Positions 10,941 to 18,516 of a stretch of DNA of 64,000 nt are shown in pieces. Numbering within the stretch: the stretch's first letter is position 1; every line of letters starts with the position of its first letter. The stretch covers positions 62,001 to 126,000 of the forward strand of contig BMTG01000001.1 in assembly GCA_014649555.1 (NCBI GenBank), read 5' to 3'. The translations under genes and the position numbers were made by a program. The notes under the pieces are model-generated. The model did not search any database. It was given only the letters and a program-made list of their open reading frames with translations, and was not told the origin of the DNA. The DNA comes from Streptomyces globisporus. GTDB lineage: Bacteria > Actinomycetota > Actinomycetes > Streptomycetales > Streptomycetaceae.

Positions 10941-11177
10941 GTGTTCAATTTCTTCGAGGAGCTCTTCGCCCCGGGGCGCAAGCACACCTCCGACGAGCAG
11001 AAGCGGCTGGAGCTGAGCCGGGTCGATCTGGGCACCGGCGATCCCCACCGGGGGCCGATAGACCTGACCTCGGGGAAGGTCACCGTGCGTGCTCCGGCCC
11101 CGGGCATGGAGACGGGCACGGACCGGGACACGGACACGGATCCCGGCGGAGAAGCCCAGGACGCCAAGGGGCCTTGA
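10941..11177 (+). CDS. DUF6191 family small protein
   Basis: 78-aa protein beginning MFNFFEELFAPGRKHTSDEQ, characteristic of the actinobacterial DUF6191 family (short hydrophobic N-terminus, then VDLGTGDPHRGPIDL). The last 30 residues are Thr/Asp/Gly-rich and probably disordered. The GTG start has GGAGGGAG 8 nt upstream. It lies 39 bp after the sugar dehydrogenase and may be co-transcribed. No function is known. Confidence 0.8.
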   Translation: MFNFFEELFAPGRKHTSDEQKRLELSRVDLGTGDPHRGPIDLTSGKVTVRAPAPGMETGTDRDTDTDPGGEAQDAKGP

Positions 11178-11195
11178 GGGGGCAGGGAAGCCCCC
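11178..11195. terminator. Short GC hairpin between convergent genes
   Basis: GGGGGC (11178-11183) pairs with GCCCCC (11190-11195) across a 6-nt loop, in the 26-bp gap between the DUF6191 gene and the convergent LAL regulator. It is short but well placed for a bidirectional terminator. Confidence 0.45.
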
Positions 11196-11203
11196 GAATC
11201 GCC

Positions 11204-14200
11204 CTACGCCGCCGGGTAGAGCCTCAGGCGGTGGGCGAGGGCGGCTGCTTCGCCGCGGCTGGAGACGCCCAGCTTGGCCAGGATGTTGGAGACGTGGACG
11301 CTCGCGGTCTTCGGGGAGATGAACAGCTCCTCGGCGATCCGCCGGTTGGTGTGTCCGGCCGCGACGAGCCGGTGCACGTCCTGCTCGCGCGGGGTCAGCC
11401 CGAAGGACGCCACGGCGGCGATGGCGGGGTCCTCCTCGGCCGGCGGCCGGCCGGGGCCGTCGGCGGCGGATACGGGGGCCAGGACGGCCGGGGGGATCCC
11501 GGCGTCGGGGCCGGGTGCCGTGCCGGAGTCGCCGAGGGTGATGCGGGCGCGGGCGGCGAGCTGTTCGACCGCCTCGGCGAGCGGGCGCGCGCCGAGCCGC
11601 CGGGCGGCGTCCCGGGCGCGGTGCAGCAGGGCCGTGGCGGTGGACCGCTCGCCGGGGGCGATGAGCAGGGACTCGGCCCAGCGGCGGTGGATCTGGGCCA
11701 GTTGGTACGGGCGGCACAGCGGGCCGAAGGCCTCGGCGGCGCGGGCCCAGTGGCCGGGGGTGTCCGTGCCCTCCGCGCGGGCCAGCTCCGCCTCGATGAA
11801 GACGCCGTAGGCCGCCCATACGGGGACGAGCATCGGGAGGCTCTTCACGCACCGGCGGATCAGGGCCAGCAGCTCCGGACGGTCCGGTTCGGCGGCGGGC
11901 AGTCCGCGATGGTCCGCCTCGATCATGGCGGCGGTCTGGAGCAGCGGCAGGGCGTAGCGCTGGGTGCCGGGCGGGAAGCCGGTCCTGGCCAGCTCCTCGA
12001 ACGCGGCCCGTGCCTCGGCGAGCCTGCCCTGGGCGACGGCCAGCGTCATGCCGTGCCGCCCGGGGTCGATCACGTGCTGGTGCTGCGGGTCGCGGTGTCC
12101 GAAGTGCCTGCGGACCAGGGCGAGCTGCTCCTCCGCCTCGGCCGTGTCCCCACGGGCGACGGCCAGTTCGGTACGGCGCAGCGCGGCGAGGCCCTTGGCC
12201 CGGGGGCCCAGCGCCAGGCGGGCGGCGGACGCGGCGGCGGTCTCGCTCTGGGGCCAGTGCCCGAGGGAGAACAGGGACTGGGACTGGTTGGCGTACACCC
12301 AGGCCCCGGAGTCGGCCAGGCCGTGGCTGTGGCAGATCTCGATGCCGTGGTCGGCGGCGGCGACGGCCTCCAGCGAACGGCCCATCGCCTCCAGCGAGGA
12401 GGGCAGGTTGACGCTGACCCGGCCGAGGAGGTTCATCAGGTGGAGCTGTTCGGCGCGGTCCCGTACCGCGTACATCTCGGCGAGGCCCTCCTCGACGCCG
12501 CCCGCGTCCGCGACGAGCCAGCCGCGGGTGAGGCGCGCGTGCAGCTCGATGTACTCGTCGCCGACGAGCCGGGCGTACTCCACGGCGCGGTCGCTGTCGG
12601 CGAGCGCCTGCGGTCCCGGCTGGTGGAGCGCCTTCCAACTGGCCACGTTGGTCAGGACGTCGGCCTGCACGGACGACGGCGGCAGCCCGCGCACCAGCTC
12701 CTGGGCGGCGGCCAGCTCCTCCCAGCCGTCCCCCTTGTCGAGCCCTTGCACGAGTCGGCTGCGCTGTACGAGGAACCAGGCCTCGCGCAGCGGGTCGGAT
12801 TCGGCGGCCAGGACCCGCATGGCCTTCTTGGAGATGGCCAGGGCGCGTTTGCGGTCGCCGCCGAAGTGGGCGGCGACGGTGGCCTCGGCCATCACGTCGA
12901 GGTAGCGCAGCGGCGTGTTCTCCGGGTCGCAGGCGGAGGCCGGGTAGACCTCGGCGTAGTCGAAGGGGCGGAGGGTGGCGAGGACCTCGTCGGGGACGTC
13001 GTCCCAGAGCTCCATCGCCCTCTCCAGGAGCCGCAGTTGCTCGGAGTAGGCGTAGCGGCGGCGAGCCTCGACGGCGGCCCGGAGCACGGCGGGCAGGGCT
13101 TTGGCCGCGTCGTGGGCGTAGTACCAGTAGCTGGCGAGGCGGGTGGCCCGTTCGTCGTCGCGGACGAGAGAGGGGTCGGCCTCCAGGGCTTCGGCGTACC
13201 GGCGGTTGACGCGGGTGCGTTCGCCGGGCAGCAGGTCGTCGCTGACGGCCTCGCGGACCAGGGAGTGCCGGAAGCGGTAGCCGTCGCTGTCGGGCGCGGG
13301 CTGCAGCAGGTTGGCGCCGACGGCCGCCCGCAGGGCCTCGTCGAGGTCGTCCTCGGCGAGCCCGGCGACGGCGGCGAGCAGTTCGTGTTCGACGAAGGAG
13401 CCGCCCTCGGCGACGATCCTGGCGACCCGCTGGGCGTGCTCGGGGAGCGCCTCCACGCGGACGAGCAGGAGGTCGCGGAGCGATTCGGTCAGCCCGGAGC
13501 TGTCACCGCAGCACTCCAGTGAGCGGGCCAGCTCCTCGACGAAGAAGGCGTTGCCGTCGGAGCGTTCGAAGATCTCGTCGACGAGTGCCGCCTCGGGGAT
13601 CTCGGCGAGGATGCCGGCGAGCTGGCGGCCGACCTCGTCGTGGCTGAACCGGTCGAGTTCGACGCGGGTGACGGTGCGCAGCCGGTCCAGCTCGGCGAGG
13701 AGGGGGCGCAGGGGGTGGCGGCGGTGGATGTCGTCGGCGCGGTAGGTGCCGACGACCATCAGGCGGCCGGTGCTCAGGGTGCGGAAGAGATAGGCGAGCA
13801 GATGCCGGGTGGAGGCGTCCGCCCAGTGCAGGTCCTCCAGGACGAGGACGACCGGGCGGTCGGCGGAGATCTGCTCCAGCAGGCGTGCGGTGAGTTCGAA
13901 GAGGCGGGCGGTGCTGTGCTCGTCGGTGGCGTCCCGGCGGGCCTCGCCCAGCTCGGGCAGGAGGCGGGCCAGCTCGCCCTCCTTGCCGGCGCAGGCGGCG
14001 GCCAGCTCGTCGGGCAGAGCACGCCGCAGGGCGCGCAGGGCGGTCGGGAAGGGGGCGAACGGCAGCCCGTCGGCCCCGATCTCGACGCAGGATCCGACGG
14101 CGACCACGGCGTCGCGCCGCTGGGCCGCCGAGACGAACTGCTCGACCAGGCGGGTCTTGCCGACGCCCGCCTCGCCGCCGATCAGCAGCGCCTGCGGATC

Positions 14201-14443
14201 GCCGGAAGCGGCCCGCGCGAGCGCCCCGGTGAGCGAGGCGAGTTCCTCGGCGCGCCCGACGAACACGGGGCTGACTGACCTGGTCTCCACGCCGCTGAGC
14301 ATCGCATACGCGTACAAGGCGGCGGGAGTCTTTTCGCGCAGGGTGATCATGCCCGCCGTACGGTCCCGGCCCGCCGCGCCCGGTACGGAAGGGGCGGCGG
14401 CGGGACCGGAGTCCGGCACGGGGGCCGTCCCGGGCCGGGTCAT
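11204..14443 (-). CDS. LuxR-family (LAL-type) ATP-binding transcriptional regulator
   Basis: Up to 1079 aa. An N-terminal AAA/STAND ATPase has Walker A GGEAGVGKT (about 90-98) and Walker B VVLVLEDLHWAD (about 195). A long helical-repeat middle resembling TPRs follows. The C-terminal LuxR HTH starts LTPREQDVHRLVAAGHTN and ends in LGVSSRGEA. Such proteins are cytoplasmic activators, mostly of secondary metabolism or sugar use. The ATG at 14443 lies 2 nt after the stop of the 58-aa gene (TGACGATG) without its own ribosome site, suggesting translational coupling. Alternative starts are 14350 and 14302; family similarity is clear from 14302 on. Confidence 0.9.
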   Translation of the reverse strand: MTRPGTAPVPDSGPAAAPSVPGAAGRDRTAGMITLREKTPAALYAYAMLSGVETRSVSPVFVGRAEELASLTGALARAASGDPQALLIGGEAGVGKTRLVEQFVSAAQRRDAVVAVGSCVEIGADGLPFAPFPTALRALRRALPDELAAACAGKEGELARLLPELGEARRDATDEHSTARLFELTARLLEQISADRPVVLVLEDLHWADASTRHLLAYLFRTLSTGRLMVVGTYRADDIHRRHPLRPLLAELDRLRTVTRVELDRFSHDEVGRQLAGILAEIPEAALVDEIFERSDGNAFFVEELARSLECCGDSSGLTESLRDLLLVRVEALPEHAQRVARIVAEGGSFVEHELLAAVAGLAEDDLDEALRAAVGANLLQPAPDSDGYRFRHSLVREAVSDDLLPGERTRVNRRYAEALEADPSLVRDDERATRLASYWYYAHDAAKALPAVLRAAVEARRRYAYSEQLRLLERAMELWDDVPDEVLATLRPFDYAEVYPASACDPENTPLRYLDVMAEATVAAHFGGDRKRALAISKKAMRVLAAESDPLREAWFLVQRSRLVQGLDKGDGWEELAAAQELVRGLPPSSVQADVLTNVASWKALHQPGPQALADSDRAVEYARLVGDEYIELHARLTRGWLVADAGGVEEGLAEMYAVRDRAEQLHLMNLLGRVSVNLPSSLEAMGRSLEAVAAADHGIEICHSHGLADSGAWVYANQSQSLFSLGHWPQSETAAASAARLALGPRAKGLAALRRTELAVARGDTAEAEEQLALVRRHFGHRDPQHQHVIDPGRHGMTLAVAQGRLAEARAAFEELARTGFPPGTQRYALPLLQTAAMIEADHRGLPAAEPDRPELLALIRRCVKSLPMLVPVWAAYGVFIEAELARAEGTDTPGHWARAAEAFGPLCRPYQLAQIHRRWAESLLIAPGERSTATALLHRARDAARRLGARPLAEAVEQLAARARITLGDSGTAPGPDAGIPPAVLAPVSAADGPGRPPAEEDPAIAAVASFGLTPREQDVHRLVAAGHTNRRIAEELFISPKTASVHVSNILAKLGVSSRGEAAALAHRLRLYPAA

Positions 14444-14445
14444 CG

Positions 14446-14622
14446 TCAGGCGGCCGGGGCGAAGCGGCTGTGGTCGCCCTGGCTCACCTTCCCCTCCGGG
14501 TCTTGGCGCCCACTACGGCGGGCGGCCCGGCGGGCGCGGCGGACCCGGCCGATCTCACGCTCGGCGTCGGCCCGGCGGATCAGCTCGGCGGAGGTGGAGC
14601 GGTAGATCTCGTACTCGTACAT
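14446..14622 (-). CDS. Small Arg-rich protein coupled to the LAL regulator
   Basis: 58-aa protein beginning MYEYEIYRSTSAELIRRADA, with a very basic centre (REIGRVRRARRAARRSGR). The ATG at 14622 has GGGGA 6 nt upstream. Short proteins with a MYEYE-type start and an ELIRRAD helix are common in Streptomyces, but I know no function. Its stop is 2 nt before the proposed LAL start, so its translation may set the level of the regulator. The basic helix could bind nucleic acid or acidic partners; this is inference. Confidence 0.72.
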   Translation of the reverse strand: MYEYEIYRSTSAELIRRADAEREIGRVRRARRAARRSGRQDPEGKVSQGDHSRFAPAA

Positions 14623-14802
14623 GGTGTTCCCCTGATTCCTGGTCGTGGCAGCGGACCGGAGGGGTGGCCCGGCCGGTCGGCCGGGGCCCTGTGTTCGCTG
14701 TGTGTCCACTGTCGTCGGCCAGGTGGGGGTGGGGCATCGGGCGAGTTCCGCATCTTCGCGGCGGTGGGAGCCTTAGGCGGGACCACCTTGTGCCCGAGGG
14801 GT

Positions 14803-14834
14803 GGGCGGGGGGCCTTGAGGAGGCGGCCCCGCCC
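14803..14834 (-). terminator. Hairpin terminator of the membrane protein gene
   Basis: 14803-14814 (GGGCGGGGGGCC) pairs with 14825-14834 (GGCCCCGCCC) with a small bulge, about 25 bp beyond the stop at 14859 on the minus strand. Confidence 0.55.
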
Positions 14835-14858
14835 GCCTTACGCGGGTACTCGGCCGGG

Positions 14859-15491
14859 TCAGCCGGCGGCCGGGGTGCCCGCGCTGGGCAGGGAGGCGAA
14901 GAGGTCGAAGTACATGCCTGCGGAGATCAGCACACCGAGGACGCCCAGGGCGACACCGGCCAGGGCGACCGCGCGGACCCAGGCGGGCTGCGGCCGGTCG
15001 GCGGGGGCGCCGAAGGCGGGGCGGACCAGGACGACGACGCCGACGAGCAGGGCCAGGAGGGCGAAGACGCCGTTGACCAGGGCGGTGGTGTGCCAGGCGT
15101 CGCCGTAGATCTCGGAGATCTGCTGGGCCGCGCTGCCGCCGCCGGAGGTCTTGATCTGGCCGATGAGCGTCTCGCGCTCGGCGGCGACCCGGCCGCTCCA
15201 GGCTCCGGTCAGGGCGACGACGCCGAGGGCGGCGGAGACGACGGCCGCCGCGCCCGCGCCGACGCCGTGCCGGGCCCTCTCGAAGGGGTCGGGCTCCAGG
15301 TCCTCGTCCTGGATGCCCTCGTCGGCCGCGTCGTCCTCGGGCCGCGTGGCGAGGTCGTCGGAGGCCGTCGCGGAGTCGTCGGCCTCCGAGGACGTACCCG
15401 GGGCGTCCTTCGTCTCCGTGTCCTTCGTCGCCGCGGCGTCCGGGGCAGCCGTCTCGTCGGGGTTCGTCGTCTTGGAGGGGGTGGTGTTCAT
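14859..15491 (-). CDS. Small membrane protein with acidic N-terminus
   Basis: 210-aa protein. Residues 1-85 are Thr/Asp/Glu/Ala-rich and probably a disordered cytoplasmic tail. Three hydrophobic segments follow: about 88-108, then two in the C-terminal third (VNGVFALLALLVGVVVLV and [19 protein letters not shown]). The ATG at 15491 begins MNTTPSKTTNPDE. The loop between the first two segments resembles nothing I can name. It is downstream of the GNAT gene behind a small hairpin, so probably separately transcribed. Confidence 0.8.
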   Translation of the reverse strand: MNTTPSKTTNPDETAAPDAAATKDTETKDAPGTSSEADDSATASDDLATRPEDDAADEGIQDEDLEPDPFERARHGVGAGAAAVVSAALGVVALTGAWSGRVAAERETLIGQIKTSGGGSAAQQISEIYGDAWHTTALVNGVFALLALLVGVVVLVRPAFGAPADRPQPAWVRAVALAGVALGVLGVLISAGMYFDLFASLPSAGTPAAG

Positions 15492-15503
15492 GCGCCGCAC
15501 GCT

Positions 15504-15527
15504 AGGGGGCCCGGATGCGAGCCCCCT
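15504..15527 (-). terminator. Hairpin between GNAT and membrane protein genes
   Basis: AGGGGGC (15504-15510) pairs with GCCCCCT (15521-15527) across a 10-nt loop, 23 bp beyond the GNAT stop. It probably ends the MMPL-GNAT transcript. Confidence 0.5.
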
Positions 15528-15550
15528 TAACGCCGGGCGTGCGCCGGGGC

Positions 15551-16108
15551 TCAGCGCCCCGCGCGGGCCTTCCACTCCGGGGCGAGGACCGACCAGATCT
15601 CGGAGTCGTGGCGGACGCCCCGGTAGAGGTAGTTCTGCCGGATCACCCCGTCGCGGGTCATGCCCAGCCGCTTCGCCACCGCGATCGACTTCGTGTTCGC
15701 GGCGGAGGCGTCCCACTCGACGCGGTGCATGCCGCGCTCGTACACCGCCCAGTCGATGAGCCGCTCGGCGGCCCGGGTGATCAGGCCGCGGCCCTGGGCG
15801 GCCGGCTCCAGCCAGACGCCGATCTCGCAGTTGCCGGACGCCGTGTCGAAGATCCGGAAGAGGACGCCGCCGACGAGGGTGCCGTCCAGCCAGATCCCGT
15901 ACAGCCGCCCGGTGTCCGCCGCCTGCTTCTCCGCGTACCGCTGGAGCAGGGCGCGGGCCGAGTCCCGGTCCGTGGCGAAGGAGGCGAAGGGGATCCAGGG
16001 GTCGACCAGCTCGCGGGCCCGGTCCATGTGGGCGAGGAACTCCTCGTCCTGCCAGACCTCCAGCGGCCGCAGCTCCGCCTTGTCGTCACCCAGGGATATG
16101 GCGAACAT
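15551..16108 (-). CDS. GNAT acetyltransferase, RimJ/RimL-like
   Basis: 185-aa acetyl-CoA-dependent N-acetyltransferase. The acetyl-CoA loop is seen as LEPAAQGRGLITRAAERL, followed by the family segment VEWDASAANTKSIAVAKRLGM and a C-terminal strand YRGVRHDSEIWSV. This is the RimJ/RimL subgroup, which acetylates ribosomal protein N-termini or small amines. The ATG at 16108 lies inside the 3' end of the MMPL gene (23-nt overlap), so both are read from one mRNA. The target is unknown. Confidence 0.9.
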   Translation of the reverse strand: MFAISLGDDKAELRPLEVWQDEEFLAHMDRARELVDPWIPFASFATDRDSARALLQRYAEKQAADTGRLYGIWLDGTLVGGVLFRIFDTASGNCEIGVWLEPAAQGRGLITRAAERLIDWAVYERGMHRVEWDASAANTKSIAVAKRLGMTRDGVIRQNYLYRGVRHDSEIWSVLAPEWKARAGR

Positions 16109-18326
16109 CGTGCTCCTCCTCCGTCTGCGCGGCACCCTCCTCGGTGGCGCGCGCCCCCGGGATCTTCGCATGGAGCGGTACGCAGTCGGGCGGCTCGATG
16201 GAGATCCGGGGCAGCCGCTTCTCCAGCCAGCCCGGCAGCCACCAGTTCGCCCCGCCGAGCATGTGCATCAGGGCGGGCACCAGCAGGGTGCGCAGGACGA
16301 AGGCGTCCAGGGCGACGGCGGTGGCGAGGGCGATGCCGAACATGGCGATGACCCGGTCGCCGCTGAGCACGAAGGCGAGGAAGACGGAGATCATGATCAC
16401 GGCGGCGGAGTTGATGACCCGGCCGGTCTCCGCGAGGCCGACCCGTACGGAGCGCCGGTTGTCGCCGGTCTCCAGCCACTCCTCGTACATCCGGCCGACC
16501 AGGAAGACCTGGTAGTCCATGGAGAGGCCGAAGAGGACCGAGACCATGATCACGGGAAGGAAGGGTTCGATGGGTCCGGCGCTGCCGAGGCCGAGCAGTT
16601 CGCTCCCCCAGCCCCACTGGAAGACGGCCACGACGACGCCGAAGGAGGAGGCGACGGCGGCCACGTTCATCACGGCGGCCTTGATCGGGATGCCGATGGA
16701 CCGGAAGGCCAGGAGCAGCAGCAGACAGCCGAGCCCGATGACGACCCCGACGAACAGGGGCAGCTTCCCGACGATGATCTCGGCGAAGTCGTCGTAGCCG
16801 GCCGTCACCCCGCCGACATGGGCCTCCAGCGAGGTGGTGTCCTGGACCGGCGGCAGCACGTCGCCCCGGATCCGGTCGACCAGCTCGCTGGTCTCCTGCG
16901 ACTGGGGCGAGGAGTCGGGGACGACGGTGAGGAAGGCGGTGTCGCCGCCGCTGTTGTACGTGACCGGGCTGACGGACGCGACGCCTTCGGTGGTGCGCAG
17001 CTTCTCGGGCAGCGAGTCCAGGGCGAGCCGGTCGTCCGCGCCGTCGAGCTGGGCGGCGATGGTGAGGGGGCCGTTGACGCCGGGCCCGAAGCCGTCGGCG
17101 AGGAGGTCGTAGGCCTGCCGGGTGGTGGCGCCGGCCGGGTTGTTCCCCTGGTCCGATGTGCCGAGGTGAAGGCCCAGGGCGGGCAGGGCGAGCACCAGCA
17201 TGACGACGGCCGCGACCCCGCCGAGCAGCTTGGGGTGGCGCTCGACGAAGGCGGACCAGCGGGCGGCGAAGCCGGTGGGCAGTTCGGGGCGGGGGCCGTG
17301 TTCGGCGAGCTGCCGGCGTTCGCGGCGGCTGAGGGCCCGCATCCCGATGAGGGAGAGGAGGGCGGGCAGCAGGGTGACCGAGGCCAGCACGGTGAGGACG
17401 ACGGTGAGCGAGGCGGCGATGGCGACGCCGTTGAGGAAGTCGAGCCGCAGGATCAGCATGCCGAGAAGGGCGATACAGACGGTGACCCCGGCGAAGACGA
17501 CGGCGCGGCCGGTGGTCGCGACGGCGTTCTGGGCCGCTTCGGGCACGGACATGCCGCGCCGGAGTCCTCTGCGGTGCCGGGTGACGATGAACAGGGCGTA
17601 GTCGATGCCCACGCCGAGCCCGATGAGCATGCCGAGCATGGGAGCGAAGTCGGCGACGGTCATCAGGTGGCCGAGCAGCACGGTGCCCGCGTAGGCGGTG
17701 CCGACGGAGACCAGGGCGGTGGCGATGGGCAGCAGGCTGGCGGCCAGCGAGCCGAAGGCGAGGAAGAGCACGACGGCCGCGACGATCACACCGATGCCCT
17801 CGGCGAAGTGGACGGAGGGCGCTTCGGTGAGGGCGACGGCGGTGCCGCCCAGCTCGACCTGGAGCCCGTCGGCCTCGGCGGCCTTCGCGGTGTCGACGAG
17901 GGCCTGGGCCTGGGAGGCGGGGATCTCGTCGGCGGGGCGGTCGAAGGTGACGGTGGCGTAGGCGGTGTGGCCGTCCTCGCTGATCTGGCCTGGGCCGGTG
18001 CCTCCGTAGGGGCTGGTGACCGCGCCGACGCCCGGCAGCTCGTCGATCGCGTGGAGCGTGCGGGTCATGGTCTGTTCGACGTCGGCTGCTCTGACCGTGG
18101 AGTCGGTGGTGTGCCAGACGACGGTGTCGGTGTCGCCGCCGAGGTCGGTGAAGCCGCGGGAGAGCAGCTCGGTGGCCCGGCCGGATTCGGTGCCGGGGAC
18201 CTCGTAGTCGTTGGAGTACGCCGAACCGGCGATGCCCGCCGCTGCGGCGGTGCCGCCCAGGGCGGCGAGCCAGATGAGAACGGCGACGAGACGGTGCCTG
18301 ATGCACCAGCGGGCGATGGCAGCCAA
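16086..18326 (-). CDS. MMPL-family RND transporter
   Basis: 746-aa membrane transporter with the two-fold MMPL layout: one N-terminal membrane segment (about 12-32), an extracellular domain, five to six segments (about 175-350), a second extracellular domain, then five more (about 520-700). Sequence landmarks are FGSLAASLLPIATAL and GLSMDYQVFLVGRMYEEW, the latter with the Asp-Tyr pair implicated in proton coupling. MMPL proteins export lipids, siderophores or drugs. It is first gene of a two-gene unit with the GNAT. A perfect inverted repeat 37 bp upstream suggests repressor control. Confidence 0.93.
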   Translation of the reverse strand: MAAIARWCIRHRLVAVLIWLAALGGTAAAAGIAGSAYSNDYEVPGTESGRATELLSRGFTDLGGDTDTVVWHTTDSTVRAADVEQTMTRTLHAIDELPGVGAVTSPYGGTGPGQISEDGHTAYATVTFDRPADEIPASQAQALVDTAKAAEADGLQVELGGTAVALTEAPSVHFAEGIGVIVAAVVLFLAFGSLAASLLPIATALVSVGTAYAGTVLLGHLMTVADFAPMLGMLIGLGVGIDYALFIVTRHRRGLRRGMSVPEAAQNAVATTGRAVVFAGVTVCIALLGMLILRLDFLNGVAIAASLTVVLTVLASVTLLPALLSLIGMRALSRRERRQLAEHGPRPELPTGFAARWSAFVERHPKLLGGVAAVVMLVLALPALGLHLGTSDQGNNPAGATTRQAYDLLADGFGPGVNGPLTIAAQLDGADDRLALDSLPEKLRTTEGVASVSPVTYNSGGDTAFLTVVPDSSPQSQETSELVDRIRGDVLPPVQDTTSLEAHVGGVTAGYDDFAEIIVGKLPLFVGVVIGLGCLLLLLAFRSIGIPIKAAVMNVAAVASSFGVVVAVFQWGWGSELLGLGSAGPIEPFLPVIMVSVLFGLSMDYQVFLVGRMYEEWLETGDNRRSVRVGLAETGRVINSAAVIMISVFLAFVLSGDRVIAMFGIALATAVALDAFVLRTLLVPALMHMLGGANWWLPGWLEKRLPRISIEPPDCVPLHAKIPGARATEEGAAQTEEEHDVRHIPG

Positions 18327-18362
18327 CGGACGAGCTCCCTGCGGGTTCGTGGACCTTTACCC

Positions 18363-18380
18363 GCAGATAACGTGATCTGC
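18363..18380. promoter_or_regulatory. Candidate operator upstream of the MMPL gene
   Basis: GCAGATAACGTGATCTGC is a perfect 6-bp inverted repeat with a 6-bp spacer, 37-54 bp before the MMPL start. A second palindrome, GATCATGATC, lies at 18423-18432. The size and place suit a TetR- or MarR-type repressor, but no such gene is adjacent. Confidence 0.4.
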
Positions 18381-18460
18381 CCGTAAACGTCTCATGACCT
18401 GAGACCGCCAACTCTGACAGCAGATCATGATCCTTTGTCCGTTTCGTGGCCATGGTCACA

Positions 18461-18498
18461 GGGCCTGATCTGCCCCTTATGCGGGACAGATCAGGCCC
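18461..18498 (-). terminator. Terminator of the phospholipase C gene
   Basis: Perfect 12-bp stem (18461-18472 with 18487-18498), 14-nt loop, 18 bp beyond the phospholipase stop on the minus strand. Confidence 0.8.
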
Positions 18499-18516
18499 GG
18501 CGGCCGCTGCGGCCGG

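Noticed and set aside
10703-13522. 939-aa plus-strand frame opposite the LAL regulator
   Set aside because: It is the antisense shadow of the regulator, with Gly/Val/Arg-rich composition and no recognisable domain.
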